64,000 nucleotides of DNA, taken from contig NC_054701.1 in the NCBI RefSeq assembly GCF_016097555.1, forward strand, positions 35,757,511-35,821,510, read 5' to 3'. The position numbers were made by a program, and so were the translations under genes. The notes beneath the pieces are model-generated. The model saw nothing but the letters and a program-made list of their open reading frames with translations. It had not been told where the DNA came from and did no database searches. Position 1 is the stretch's first letter. Each line of letters opens with the position of its first letter. The stretch is from Gigantopelta aegis (lineage: Eukaryota; Mollusca; Gastropoda; Neomphalida; Peltospiridae). Shown here one piece after another: positions 33,810-45,485 of the stretch.

Positions 33810-35470
33810 GACTCCCAAAGATACCAAAATCCAAGTTCTTGTAACAAAACATTAACACACATTGCCCAGTTTTTACACTTAGTAATAGTATTAGCATTTT
33901 CTGTAGTATTCTATACATTTTGTAGATACGAGAATCCTAGTTATGAATTATTTTTAACCAATACATCAATGTTCTCTGTTTACATATAACAGAGATTGGT
34001 AACCTTCCAAGCTCTAATAAAATAGCGTTATGTTTTCATTTATTTCGAGATCACACTAATGACAGTAAATTGTCAATTTATTTAATAATATATGCAAACC
34101 ATTTTCGATTTAAAAAATGAAATCATATCGTCTGCCTAATTAAGCATAACTAAAGAAATGTCCTCTGTTTTGTCTTGATAAAGTCTATCCACCATCAGTA
34201 AATGGCATGCCATCAATATATTTGTCTAAATACCCAAGCTGAATACTATCGCTTTCAATTCCTGTACGAGAATTCATATCTCCACAAATATGCACACAGC
34301 CGTTTTGTAAAAACATTAAGATACCATGTTTAGTGCTTCCAAATCAAAAGAATATTTTTTATATAAATTCTATGAAAATTTGAACTAACTGGTGAAATAT
34401 AAACTAACTATATAAAAATGTCCTGATTAACTTTGAAGAAATCTTTACATAACTTCAACCACAAAATACCCTTACTATCACATTCAATCAGCTTAATCCC
34501 TTTTTCTGAAGTAGCTCTATAAAATATAGATATACCGCCATTATTACGTTTGGCCCGATTAAATTTACTTAACCTTGGACAATTAATTGATGTATAACTG
34601 TCTAAAATCTGCGAATGTTTTTGTTTTTTTTCTTTTCGTTTTTTTTCTGTTTTTTTTTTCTTCTTTTTTTTTAATAGATAACCATGTTTCAGATAAAACA
34701 TATAATATATTTACAAAAAAATTCAATGACATCTGGGTCACTAAGTTTTATTTGAAGACTTTCATAGTTAAAACACAAAAATTATACTTGCTCCTCATCG
34801 CTGTTCTATACCCAACTCTCGGACCATCATGAATAAAAAAAAAATGTTTTATTTAACGACGCCATTAGAGCACATTGATTTTTTTATCTTTTCATCGGCT
34901 ATTGGACGTCAAACATATGGTCATTCTGAAACTGTGTTTTTTTTAGAGGAAAACTGCTGTGGCCACATAGGCTACTATTTTATGATAGGCAGCAAGGGAT
35001 CTTTCATTTGCGCTTCCCACAGGCAGGATAGCACAAACCATGGCCTTTGTTGAATCAGTTATGGATCACTGGTCAGTGCAAGTTGTTTACACCTACCCAT
35101 TGAGCCTTGCGGAGCACTCACTCAAGGTTTGGAGTCGGTATCTGGATTAAAAATGCCAAGCCTCGACTGGGATCAGAACCCAGTACCTACCAGTCTGTAG
35201 TCCGATGGCTTAACCACTGCGCCACCGAGGCCGGACCATCATGAATACGTCCATCCACATACAGTTTATCAGCAGACAGTTTCATATTTATCCCAGTCCC
35301 TCTCAGACGTTTCATCAAAGGAGTTAGTTTCTTTCGCCGTTCTTGAACATCTCGCGGTAATTGCTCTCGAATCCTTTTCTGCTCCCCGAGCTCGTTCTCT
35401 TTCGCCACAACATCTATTAATAGGGTCGTACCTAGCCTAAAATAACTGGAAGGGGAGATGCTAATAAAAG
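33810..35470 (-). mobile_element. LINE relic, unit B
   Basis: Counterpart of 8665-10280: ORF1 C-terminus (DVQERRKKLTPLMKRLRGTG) at about 35250-35400, endonuclease (SYTSINCPRLSKFNRAKRNN) at 34408-34701, post-RT piece near 33830-34000. A T/TTC-rich expansion lies at 34620-34675. Confidence 0.72.
34836..35232 (-). mobile_element. Mosaic SINE, head 1 / tail 2, unit B
   Basis: Same insertion as 9692-10086, with GGACCATCATGAATA at 34821-34835 and 35233-35247. Confidence 0.9.
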
Positions 35471-35603
35471 ACACACTATCTTCTCCCGCTAGACAAAAAA
35501 GAGGTTATTTTGAACCATTAGAAAACTATTTTCAGTATTGTGCCCTTTTGCAACTGCTTCCCTGCATATCTCTTTTGCTAGGTACAGCTCTGCTTAATCC
35601 TGT

Positions 35604-37721
35604 TTAGGCCCTCGCTCCAATCCGATCAGTATCCTCACAACCCATTAAATCTGCCAAGCGAGTTCTGAACATCTGTCTTGCATTGACATCCTCCCCCCAT
35701 TCAATGTAAGTAGTTGTGTCGAACAGCGACTTCAGAGGTCCAGTCATATGCTTTCGGTAAACGGGTTCACGGATGATCACGATGACCTGCTTTTCGCTTT
35801 CCAGATGTTCATCAATAGCTATCTTCAACTCGCACTGGCACCATTTACTTCTGGCAAAATTATTCGATATTATCAAGATGATTTTCTCGCTCTCCTCCAT
35901 GCAGTCCATAATATTGTCAATGATCATCTTCGCTCCCTCAAAGTCCCTTTCGTGAATGCACAACCTGCGTCCTAATTCGTCTTCCAGAAAGGTACACACC
36001 TCCGCCAGGACCCAGTCCATGTCATTGGAATCGCATGACACAAACGCGTCATATTTGATGCTGACGTCTCTTCCCGGGAGCTGCTGATACTGGCGTCGTC
36101 GTCTGGAGTAGAAGCAGTATCGAATATTCCAGCGATTACGGTACACTACGACCATGACCACCACCGCCACGACGACAAAAGACCCAGCAGCTGACACAGG
36201 TATAACATAAGGATTCAGCTTTTTACAGGATTCAGGTGTAGGGTTATATTTGTCCAGGCGAATGTGTGTGGGATTCTTGCAGTAGTATCGCTGGGGATAG
36301 TTAACGAACACGACAGTTTTATTTTTCATCGCTTGTGTCATCCACGTACGGAACCACAGCAAGGCGCACGTACAAAGAAAGTCGTTGTTGCCCAGATTGA
36401 TATGTTTGATCCTGCTTCTCATCTCAAACGGGAATGACGTTTCGTTGATGATGCTAATGCGATTGCCATCAAGATTTAAATAATCTAAGCGGGTCACATT
36501 GCTAAAAGTCTCGGAATCCCATGCGGCCAGATAATTTCCTTGAAGATCTAATCTTCTCAAAAAGGGAAGATTTGAAAGAGTCTTTGGTGGGATAGTGTTT
36601 ATTTGAGTTCTCTGAAGATTCAGATATTGAATGGACTTAAGTTGGAGTAGCATCGTTCTTAAGGAATCCAACGGGAGTAATATTCGCGTTTCCTGCAAAA
36701 CCAGTTCTTTTAATTTAGTGGCAAAACGAAAAGGAATTCCATTCTTAAACAACTCCTGTGTTATTTTTGGATTTTTTAATAACTGGAGCCGCAGAATGGT
36801 TGAGTTAAATGCAAACTTGTCTATAGTTTTCAGTTGATCGAGAGAATTTAAATTCAAAATTTCTAACCGAGGGAGTTTCCTAAAGGCATTGTTTGGAATA
36901 AGTCCCATTTGATTGCCATTTAAGGTCAGTTTCTTTAGATTGTCGAGACAAGAAAATGAAGACTTCTTAATTGTCCAAATTCCGTTATTCTCAACATTCA
37001 GGTTTTCCAATCTGTTATAACGGGTACTGCCATTGGGCCAGCAGAAATCTGGCACCTTTCTCAGCCAATTGTATCCAAGATTTATAATCCTAATGTTCAT
37101 TGTTGGCCAGCTGGAAAGACTTTGTATATGATTGTAACTCACATCCAACACTGACAATGATGGCATGTTTGCGAACACAGACTCGTTTAGAAACGAAAGG
37201 TAGTTTTGCCTAAAAATAAATGCTGACACGTTTTGAACATTGGTGTCTTCAAACAGGTCCTCACTGACATTGTTCAGGCTCATGTTACTGAGAATGATTG
37301 TATTCAAGTGTTTTCCAACAGACCGAAAAGCCATTTTCAACAAAGGTACTGGAATGATATTTCCACTGAGGTCAAGTTTCACGAGGTCCTGGAAGTCTGT
37401 GAACGTATCCTCTGCTAGAACCGTTATACCGTCGCCGGGAAGTTCCAGAGTATGCAAGACGCAGGTAGAAATTGGTAACAGAACCGACCTGTTAACTATA
37501 GGAATTCTGGCATTTAGTAATACGAATTTCTTTATGTAAGATGGCACCGCAGGAATGCTTGTCAGGCCGGGGTTGTATTTGCCACATATCGCGATTCTTT
37601 GGTGTCGACACTGGCACACACTTGGACATTTCGTGGTAGAAGTGTCTTCAAATGCAAGGCCGTGTGTGAAGAGAAGAACAGCTAAGAGTATCCATACATG
37701 TCGATAAGTCATACTGAACAT
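35604..37721 (-). CDS. Toll-like receptor, intact (LRR-TM-TIR), unit B
   Basis: A type I membrane receptor of the Toll family, expected to sense microbial ligands or a Spaetzle-like ligand and signal through TIR adaptors such as MyD88. The 705-aa frame reads: signal peptide about 1-23 (hydrophobic ILLAVLLF), N-terminal Cys cluster (CPSVCQC), about 15 leucine-rich repeats, one C-terminal Cys cap at about 445-500 (FLCTC...YYC), a membrane segment at about 505-527 (VVVAVVVMVVV), a basic linker, and a TIR domain from about 555. TIR box 1 is YDAFVSC. Box 2 reads RDFEGA rather than the usual RDxxPG, and box 3 lacks the usual FW. One Cys cap on each side of the LRRs makes it a single-cysteine-cluster TLR. 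I chose the ATG at 37719-37721 over the one 14 codons upstream, because the upstream stretch looks like an intron end (pyrimidine-rich, then CAG) and this ATG is kept in the other copies. Identification as a TLR is firm. Ligand and expression are unknown. Confidence 0.93.
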   Translation of the reverse strand: MFSMTYRHVWILLAVLLFTHGLAFEDTSTTKCPSVCQCRHQRIAICGKYNPGLTSIPAVPSYIKKFVLLNARIPIVNRSVLLPISTCVLHTLELPGDGITVLAEDTFTDFQDLVKLDLSGNIIPVPLLKMAFRSVGKHLNTIILSNMSLNNVSEDLFEDTNVQNVSAFIFRQNYLSFLNESVFANMPSLSVLDVSYNHIQSLSSWPTMNIRIINLGYNWLRKVPDFCWPNGSTRYNRLENLNVENNGIWTIKKSSFSCLDNLKKLTLNGNQMGLIPNNAFRKLPRLEILNLNSLDQLKTIDKFAFNSTILRLQLLKNPKITQELFKNGIPFRFATKLKELVLQETRILLPLDSLRTMLLQLKSIQYLNLQRTQINTIPPKTLSNLPFLRRLDLQGNYLAAWDSETFSNVTRLDYLNLDGNRISIINETSFPFEMRSRIKHINLGNNDFLCTCALLWFRTWMTQAMKNKTVVFVNYPQRYYCKNPTHIRLDKYNPTPESCKKLNPYVIPVSAAGSFVVVAVVVMVVVYRNRWNIRYCFYSRRRRQYQQLPGRDVSIKYDAFVSCDSNDMDWVLAEVCTFLEDELGRRLCIHERDFEGAKMIIDNIMDCMEESEKIILIISNNFARSKWCQCELKIAIDEHLESEKQVIVIIREPVYRKHMTGPLKSLFDTTTYIEWGEDVNARQMFRTRLADLMGCEDTDRIGARA

Positions 37722-37728
37722 TCGTGTC

Positions 37729-37730
37729 CT
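37729..37730 (-). promoter_or_regulatory. Probable 3' splice acceptor upstream of the TLR start codon
   Basis: On the minus strand a T-rich run ends in TTACAG seven bases before the chosen ATG. This suggests a 5' UTR intron followed by one coding exon, a common arrangement for invertebrate TLRs. The same sequence precedes the unit A copy (AG at 12602-12603). Inferred from sequence only; the upstream exon was not found. Confidence 0.5.
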
Positions 37731-38216
37731 GTAATAAAACAATAAAACAATAAAACATGTCATTGATTGATTAAAACCATACTGGGTTTGGTGGTATACT
37801 AGTTAAGCCATAGTTCTTAAAGGGGAAATAAACTCAAACATGAGCATTATATGTTGGAAAGATTCATACCCGGACCACCAACAAATGAAATGAAAAACGC
37901 GTAAGTTTAGATTTAATAATAAAAAACGTGATTATTCCTGCTAACTATGGGTAGCCATTTTCTTTTATTTTCTTTGCGTCCGGTTTTCTAGATTGGGGCG
38001 AAGTGACATCAGCTCCTACCAACTCCTGTATGAACAGTGTAAACAAACGCAGTCATTTATGCTTCGCTTTCGTCAACCTGACTTGTAAAACAACTTAAAT
38101 GACTGGTTAATATAATAAACTATTTAACCAAATATATTTCAATTTGCATTAATAGAACGAAATGGGGTTATAGTATTTTTCTCTCTTAAGAAATCTAAAG
38201 AAAAAAGGAAGGAAGG
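37731..38216. other. TLR upstream region
   Basis: About 330 bases close to unit A (12595-12960) and to the TLR fragment copy. It must hold the 5' end and promoter if those are nearby, but I cannot point to a TATA box or a first exon. It keeps the LINE-free site near 38095. Confidence 0.5.
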
Positions 38217-38448
38217 AAACGTTTTATTTAATGATGCACTCAACACATTTTATTTACGGTTATATGGCGTCAGACATATGGTTAAGGAGTACACAGATAT
38301 TAAGAGAGGAAATTTCATGGGCTACTCTTTTCGATTAGCAGCAAGAGATCTGTTATATGCACCATCCCACATACAGGATAGTACATACCACGGCCTTTGT
38401 TACACCAGCTGTGGAGCACTCGCTGGAATGCTTTATCACTAGACTACG

Positions 38449-38450
<2 letters not shown>
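38217..38450 (-). mobile_element. Mosaic SINE, head 2 / tail 1, truncated
   Basis: Counterpart of 14150-14375. Its head end runs into a C homopolymer (to 38486), where unit A has CGTCCCGCCCC. Confidence 0.78.
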
Positions 38451-38488
<38 letters not shown>

Positions 38489-38799
38489 GAAAAACATACA
38501 TACATACTATTAGGCCTATTGGTAGGCTACGTTAGAGCAAAAACGACCACTCATGATACCCAAGTTATAAGGTTCTTTTCTTTGGGACTACGTAATTGGT
38601 CAGTGATTTTAGATGGGAAAGTCTACGTAATCAAGAGTTTTTACAGAATGATTTATAGTAACAAAGCATGACGGCTGATAATGTCCATTACCATTTTAGG
38701 GGTGCAGGTATACCCCAATACCCTGTGATATTAAACAAAATGCCGCCTGTACGTAATTTTGTGTCTAGACGGTGCTAATTAATGGTTTGTCCATCAGAA

Positions 38800-38857
38800 C
38801 AGAATAGAGCAGAACATTATTACACTCTGGGCCATCGTTTAATGGCATTTGAGGAAT

Positions 38858-38950
<93 letters not shown>

Positions 38951-39600
38951 CAGCATCAAGATGACAGAGTTTGAAAAACCAATTCATAAACTGTAAATAA
39001 TGAAAGTCTTAAAAAACACAGAAATGTTTGTTAATAATAGTTATAAATCTACACAAGTTTCTAAGGGTGACTATATTTTTACAATTAAAAAGCTGCGTAA
39101 ATTGGTTTAAACTTGGTCTTGTAAAATAATATTTGTGAATATATTTACATCTATCTTCTGTAAATTTTGTACATATAAATAAGTAGTGAAATTCATCACC
39201 AACATCATCAGCAGTACAAAAGATACATTTCCTGTTTTCATATAAAATATTGGTACATCTCCCTGTTTCAATAGGTAAAAAATGGTTACCTATACAAAAT
39301 CTAAGAAATGTATTGCACATAGTTGTATCAAGTATGTTGAGATATGTTTCAAACACTAAGTTCTCTTTAAATAGTCTGTAAGTTAAACCTTTATTGGATT
39401 TTGAAATGTCACTTTGCCAATTCTGTAAAAACTGGTCTGAGAGGCTTTGTTTAACTATAATGTCTTTAACCATGCTACTGAACTAAACATTTGCTTGTCC
39501 CAGATATTATTTAGGACAAGGTCATAAAATATATCTCTAACACCGATAATCCATTTATAGTTTGTTCCACATTGTATATAGTCAAGAAACAATAATGTGT
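38800..39600 (-). mobile_element. LINE 3' part, unit B
   Basis: Minus strand: post-RT region with DILVKQSLSD-like start, FLPIETGRCTN and CIFCTADDVGDEFHYLF (39009-39473), then a 3' tail with AGAAC pentamers (plus strand, near 38805). Counterpart of 14675-15500. Confidence 0.75.
38862..38944. repeat. (TA)n microsatellite
   Basis: About 40 TA units. Unit A has only a short ATACATATATAA here (14750). Confidence 0.95.
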
Positions 39601-39654
39601 ATATCTGTACTAATAGCTTGGGACATTTATCTGTCAGAAGACGAGTCCAAAAAC

Positions 39655-39910
39655 TAGTGCTTTTCTTTCAAACTCTCCATACAACATATATACAGGTGTA
39701 TATACGATTCGCTGATCAGGGAAGAAAAGCCTTGTTTTCCTTATTAAACGTATGCAAAAGACATTATTTTAATATTGAAACAATGCTATCTGTTTTTGAC
39801 ACCTATGTTAACAGTATTCTTAGTTATGGGTCAGAGGTCTGGGGATTCCACTGTGCAAGGGATGTTGAAAGGAGTACAACAAAGGGCATGTAATGAATTG
39901 ATATATAGTG
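39655..39910 (+). mobile_element. Inverted LINE fragment
   Basis: The plus strand reads IRFADQGRKALFSLLNVCKR and VNSILSYGSEVWGFH, the stretch that follows the RT palm in such LINEs. It lies head-to-head with the minus-strand 3' part of the same kind of LINE. Confidence 0.7.
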
Positions 39911-39920
39911 AGTTAGGGCG

Positions 39921-40072
<152 letters not shown>

Positions 40073-40244
40073 TCATGCTCGACGTCTAGCACGGACCACG
40101 CCCGTGTCTGACGCTAAGAGTAAAATGCGCTATTGACTGCTGAAGCGTATAACGTTTAGGAACTCTATTGTATTGTTTGTCTACTAGTATATCCTTTGTT
40201 TTAATTAAAATTTAATTTGATCAATGAAAACTGATTCATAAGCC

Positions 40245-40514
40245 GCTTATTTCGCACTAAGAATTACAATACTGTCACTTGATTACGACGAGTAGGCCGC
40301 TTATTTCGCACTATGAATTGCAATACTGTCCCTTGATTACGACGAGTAGGCCGGTTATTTCGCACTAAGAATTGCAATACTGTCCCTTGATTACGACGAG
40401 TAGGCCGGTTATTTCGCACTAAGAATTACAATACTGTCCCTTGATTACGACGAGTAGGCCGGTTATTTCGCACTAAGAATTGCAATACTGTCACTTGATT
40501 ACGACGAGTAGGCC
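40245..40514. repeat. 54-bp minisatellite, five units
   Basis: Five copies of a 54-bp unit containing TTATTTCGCACTA and ATTACGACGAGTAGGCC, with few differences. Unit A has a single copy near 17988-18041, so it expanded in unit B only. Confidence 0.95.
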
Positions 40515-40740
40515 GGTTATAAGCTTTGATGTTTTGTTTCAGTCAAAGAGATTAGTGTCATTTTATTAATGCTAGTTGTTTGTTCTGTTAATAATAAGTA
40601 TTATAAATACTAGTGGTTCATTCCTTTATGATTGTCACCTCTCATAAGAACAACGGATATGACTGTCATCTGTGTGCTTTATTAAACCTAAGCTGTGTTT
40701 TGATACTACATTTACACTGCCTATAACTATGTATGACAAG

Positions 40741-41056
40741 GACGAGACGGTGCCCAGTGGTAAAGCGCTCACTTGATGCGCGGTCGGCCTGGGATCGACC
40801 CCTGACGTCAGGCCCATTAGGCTATTACTCGTTTTATCCAGTGCACAACAATTGGTATATCAAAGGCCGTGGTATGTGCTATGCTGTCTGTGGGATGGTG
40901 CATAATACAAAGTAAAATACAAATAGTATAAAAGATCCCTTGCTACTAACGGAAACGTAGCGAGTTTCCTCCAAGACTAGATGTCGAAATTACCAAATGT
41001 GTGACATCCAATAGCAGGTGATTAATAAATCGATGTGCTTTAATTGTGTGTCTTTA
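40741..41056 (+). mobile_element. SINE, head 2 / tail 2, unit B
   Basis: Counterpart of 18303-18612, with a small duplication of the AATACAAA part in the core. Confidence 0.82.
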
Positions 41057-41149
41057 AACAAAAGAAACTTTAAAAAAAACATTATTAGGCCTACTACAGA
41101 TGTGTTATGATACTAAATTACATTTACACTACCTATAACTCGGTGTGGC

Positions 41150-41462
41150 AAGGGGCGGAACATAGCCCAGTGGTACAGCGCTCGCTCGGTGCGCGATCGG
41201 TGTGGGATCGATACCCGTCGGTGGGCCCATTGGGCTATTTCTCGTTCCAGCCAGTGCACCACGACTGGTATATCAAAGGCCGTGGTATGATGGTGGATAT
41301 AAAAGATCCCTTGCTGCTAATCGAAAAGTGTAGCCCAGGAAGTGGCGACAGCGGGTTTCCTCTCTCACTATCTTTGTGGTCCTTAACCATATTATGTCCG
41401 ACGTCATATAACCGTAAATAAAATGTGTTGAGTGCGTCGTTAAATAAAACATTTCTTTCTTT
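41150..41462 (+). mobile_element. Mosaic SINE, head 2 / tail 1
   Basis: Head 2 (CATAGCCCAGTGGTACAGCG, B-box-like GGATCGATACCC), core, tail 1 (ATAACCGTAAATAAAATG), TTTC tail. Unit A is empty here (near 18677-18690). Confidence 0.88.
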
Positions 41463-42139
41463 GTGTATGACAATAGAAATCATTATCGGCCAGCAGAAGG
41501 AGGGATTGGAAGACAATTATTATTCCACAGTAAGTAGTCCGATTCAGTAATACAAGATTGAATCATTATTAAAATAGACTTTATTGTACTTGAGCAAGCA
41601 TAGGCGTACGGGCTCCCATTTTGTAGGGGGCGGGGGTGGGTGGCAGGTTGTTGTTTGCCCGAAGTAAACGAAAATGCCCCAAGCTGGATAACAACATTTA
41701 TTCATATTAGCATTGCTACCAAACAGCTATATAGGGTTGCAAACGAATCACTACGTATTTTTACATGGAATACAACTAATTTTGAGGGTAGAATGATGGA
41801 AATACGTAGAAAGGTATCAGGTTAGCACATTCCCCCATTCCCCCCCCCCCCCCCCCCCCCGCCAACTCCCTGTCTCCTACGCTTATGTGAGCAAGCTATA
41901 TTAGTTGACCGGTTCATCCAAATATAAGCCTTTGGTCGCGACTCGAGACTGTTGAAGACTAGTTTTTAAGCATTTTCTCATAATGAATAAATTCAACATA
42001 CAAATAAAGATGTCGAAATTATTAATATTTCGTTATTAGTTAATGTATTATATTAAATTGAAAAAAAATAAAATCACATTTCCCTCCTGTTATATACACA
42101 CACTTTCCTGGCAATGTAAGCCAAATGTCTCGATTACGG
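41463..42139. other. Duplicated noncoding module, unit B
   Basis: Matches 18690-19474. No gene seen. Confidence 0.6.
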
Positions 42140-42450
42140 TTGTTTGTTTGTTTGTTTAACGACACCACTAGAGCACATTGATTTATTAATCATCGGCTAT
42201 TGGATGTCAAACATACGGTAATTTTAACACAGTCATAGAGCGGAAACCCGATACATTGTTCCATTAGTAGTAAGGGATCTATTATTTGCACCATCCCACA
42301 GACAGGATAGTACATACCACGGCCTTTGATATACCAGTCGCGGTGCACTGGCTGGAACGAGAAATAGCCCAATGGGCCCACCGACAGAGATCGATCCTAG
42401 ACCGATCGCGCATCAAGCAAGCGCTTTACCACTGGGTTACGTCCCGACTC
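42140..42450 (-). mobile_element. SINE, head 2 / tail 2, unit B
   Basis: Same insertion as 19475-19784, with GTCTCGATTACGG at 42127-42139 and 42451-42463. Confidence 0.9.
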
Positions 42451-42463
42451 GTCTCGATTACGG

Positions 42464-43073
42464 AGTTATCGTTAAATGTGACGGGATAATTTTGGGATGT
42501 TGTTTAAAAGTCCAAACTGTAGCAGTAGTCGTCTAGACTGTGGCATTATAAAATATAAAAAAATCAGATTTTTTTTTTTTTGATTGAGCAGTGAGGGGTT
42601 TCGAAAAATATGTATACTAAGTACTTACATATGCCAAAGACTCGTAAAACCTAGCACGAGTCTGTTAGAAATACACAATAGATGCACGAAATTCGTCACA
42701 AATCCTGCAGTTGTTGTTGTTATAATGATAATGATGTTGTCAACTGATATCAAACGGTGCTTCCAGCTGCATTAAACTGATAAGTAGCAACTTCCTGTAA
42801 CCGTACATGAGTAAAAACGTACGTACAGTTATTTGTTTCCTGGTTTCGGAAAACAAACTCAGTATACGTTTACGTTCAACCTTGTGTTTTAAAAGCCGCT
42901 TTTCTCTGGGTAATCGTGTCATTCCGACAGACAGGCATATTATATAATAGATGCCACGTGAACTGGAACGAAAGGAGCATTTGTGTATCGACAATGCATG
43001 TGAATTCAAAAAAAGAGAGGTATCAGCGCGACAACACTGCTCTGCATTTTAAAGGTGCATTGTAATTGAAAGG
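42464..43073. other. Duplicated noncoding module
   Basis: Matches 19800-20320 and 26330-26850. At about 43045 it keeps the unoccupied GCATTTTAAAGG site that carries a MITE in unit A and a foldback in the copy at 26853. Confidence 0.65.
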
Positions 43074-43352
43074 AGGCGAGACGTAGCACTCAGCTGATGC
43101 GTGGTCGATCCCCCGTTGGTGGGCCCATTGAGCTATTTCTCTTTCCAGCCAGTGCACAATGACTGGTATACCAAAGGCCGTGGTATGTGCTACCTTGTCT
43201 GTGTGATGATGCATATAAAAGATCCCTTGCTGCTAGTGGAAATATGTAGCGGGTTTCCTCTCTAAGACTATATTGTAAAACATTACGCAATGTTTGACAT
43301 CCAATAGCCGATGATTAATAAATCAATGTGCTCTAATAGTGTCGTTAAACAA
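43074..43352 (+). mobile_element. SINE, variant head 2 / tail 2
   Basis: Same variant as 20524-20815. Confidence 0.85.
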
Positions 43353-44023
43353 AACAAACTTCAACTTTTATAACTGAAAATGTGTGTGTATATTTGTATG
43401 TGTTAAACGATTACACATCATATTTGCATAATTAATCAAAGAATTTGAACATTGCGATGTCATTTCACTCGGCGAAAACAGGTTTAAAAAAACACCTAAA
43501 AACTATACTTGACTAAAAAAGTAATGATAATAAAATTTAAAATACATACTTAGCCAAAACCAGTCTAACGGGCGAGCGCGATCAGTCACCTTACTAAATA
43601 TGTCTCAGCAAACATCTCTAGGTGAATCAAATCAATTCCTATTGCCGATAATGTTAACGTTTACTAATAAAACTGATATAAGCAGCGTATTAACACACAC
43701 ACTGGCAGTACACCACTAAAAGGTGTGGCATCTCACATACATTTTAATCTACCTGCAAGACATTTTGGGGGCGTGGCCGTTTTAAAAAATTAATTTAATG
43801 TTTAATGAAAATCGCAGTTTCATTTTGGGGGCTATCTGGACTGGTTTCAAACTCTTGTGTATACTGCATAACACCTGTTCAACAAATACTTTTTTAAAAT
43901 GTATTTATTTATTGCCAATGGATAATAGTATTTGCACAAATAATGAATGTCACATATTACTCCGTACATCGGTGCACCTCGAACTTTGACACAGAACTTT
44001 TTTTTTTGGTACATGAATGAATA
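43353..44023. other. Noncoding module with empty MITE site
   Basis: Matches 29110-30150 but has a single ATAT at 43598-43601 where the GGCCTCAG MITE sits in the other copies. It jumps to the Tc1 module at about 44015. Confidence 0.65.
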
Positions 44024-44329
44024 AATTTGGGTTTAGACATTGATTGTCCCCCTCCCTCCAAAAACGTTTTGTAAATTAAAACCAGCATAGATATTCCTAT
44101 ATATACTGAAACACAATGAAAACGCAAAAACAACTTTTCATTGCAAATAACTATTAATGAATTGATGAATAATGTAATATGACATTAATAACTGGTATTC
44201 ATGAGATACATTCACATGCAAACATGGCCAGTTCTCATCAGTAATCAAGTTGCATTCGTAATCGAAAAGTTCAACCCCCCCCCCCCCCCCACCACCACCA
44301 CCACCACCACCACCATATCAAGGTCAGTA

Positions 44330-44560
44330 TCTGGTGTGTCCACCATTGGCCCGTGAGCATGCGTGAAGACGACGTGGAAAGGATTGGCACAAACATCTCA
44401 AATAAGCCACAGGAATGTTCCTCCACTCCTCCTGCAACGCCTGTGCAAGCTCAGCGACGTTACGCTGGCTGGCGGTGAAGTACACGACGTCCTAACTCAT
44501 CCCACATGTGTTCAATTGGGTTCAAATCCGGTGAAACGGCGGGCCAGTTCATAACGGTGT
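44330..44560 (-). pseudogene. Tc1-like transposase C-terminal relic, unit C
   Basis: Copy of 25790-26013, with the same catalytic-glutamate region and further small changes. Confidence 0.75.
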
Positions 44561-44615
44561 TTGTTTGTTTGTTTGTTTAACGACACTACTAGAGCACATT
44601 GCTTTATTAATCATT
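44561..44615 (-). mobile_element. SINE tail remnant at a deletion junction
   Basis: Only the start of tail 2 (TTTAACGACACTACTAGAGC) remains before the sequence jumps into the foldback arm. Confidence 0.8.
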
Positions 44616-44943
44616 GAACTATTATTGAACTCATTTGCATACAACATCTATCATTATAAAGAGCTCCCCAAGGCCCATATTTAGAGGGGTCACATGATCT
44701 ATTATCTTCTATAACAATGGTTCTAGAAGACTTTTTTGTGTTCCTTACCCCCATTTGTATGGCAATTTTTTATTTTGCGTTTCCAACAGAAAAGGTTTAA
44801 TTCAGAGAATTGCTCAAGGGTGACGAGCGGTCATCCACCTGGACATTGAAGACTACCACCCAGTCTACCAAAATCACCAAAAAAAAAAAACTTTAACTCT
44901 GATTGCAGGGTATGGCCTAAAATCGGGACTTGGCTCCCGGACT
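44616..44943. mobile_element. Foldback element, right-arm remnant
   Basis: Matches 28478-28797 up to the terminal CCCGGACTA. The rest of the palindrome has been lost. Confidence 0.88.
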
Positions 44944-44972
44944 ATTTAAAGGTGCATTGTAATTGAAAGGAG

Positions 44973-45252
44973 ACGGGACGTAGCACTCAGCTGATGCGTG
45001 GTCGATCCCCCGTTGGTGGGCCCATTGAGCTATTTCTCGTTCCAGCCAGTGCACAATGACTGGTATACCAAAGGCCGTGGTATGTGTGATGATTGTCTGT
45101 ATGATGATGCGTATAAAAGATCCCTTGCTGCTAATGGAAATATGTACCGGGTTTCCTCTCTAAGACTATATTGTAAAACATTACGAAATGTTTGACATCC
45201 AACAGCCGATGATTAATTAATCAATGTGCTCTAATAGTGTCGTTAAACAAAA
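44973..45252 (+). mobile_element. SINE, variant head 2 / tail 2
   Basis: Nearly identical to 28827-29108. Confidence 0.85.
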
Positions 45253-45485
45253 CAAGCTTTAACTCTTTTAACTGAAAATGTATGTGTATATTTGTATGTG
45301 CTTAATAATTACACATCATATTTGCATAATTAACCAAGGAATATGAACATTGCCATATCATTTCACTCAGCGTAAACAGGTTTAAAAAAAACACCAAAAA
45401 ACTATACTTAACTAAAAAATAATGATAATGTACACAGCTAAAACCAGTCTAACGGGTGAGCGCGATCAGTCACCCTACTAAATAT

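Noticed and set aside
35748-35975. Plus-strand open frames inside the TLR
   Set aside because: Antisense shadows of the conserved TIR coding sequence, present in both paralogues for that reason.
40245-40514. CRISPR-like array
   Set aside because: The 54-bp units are contiguous, with no spacers, in a eukaryotic setting.
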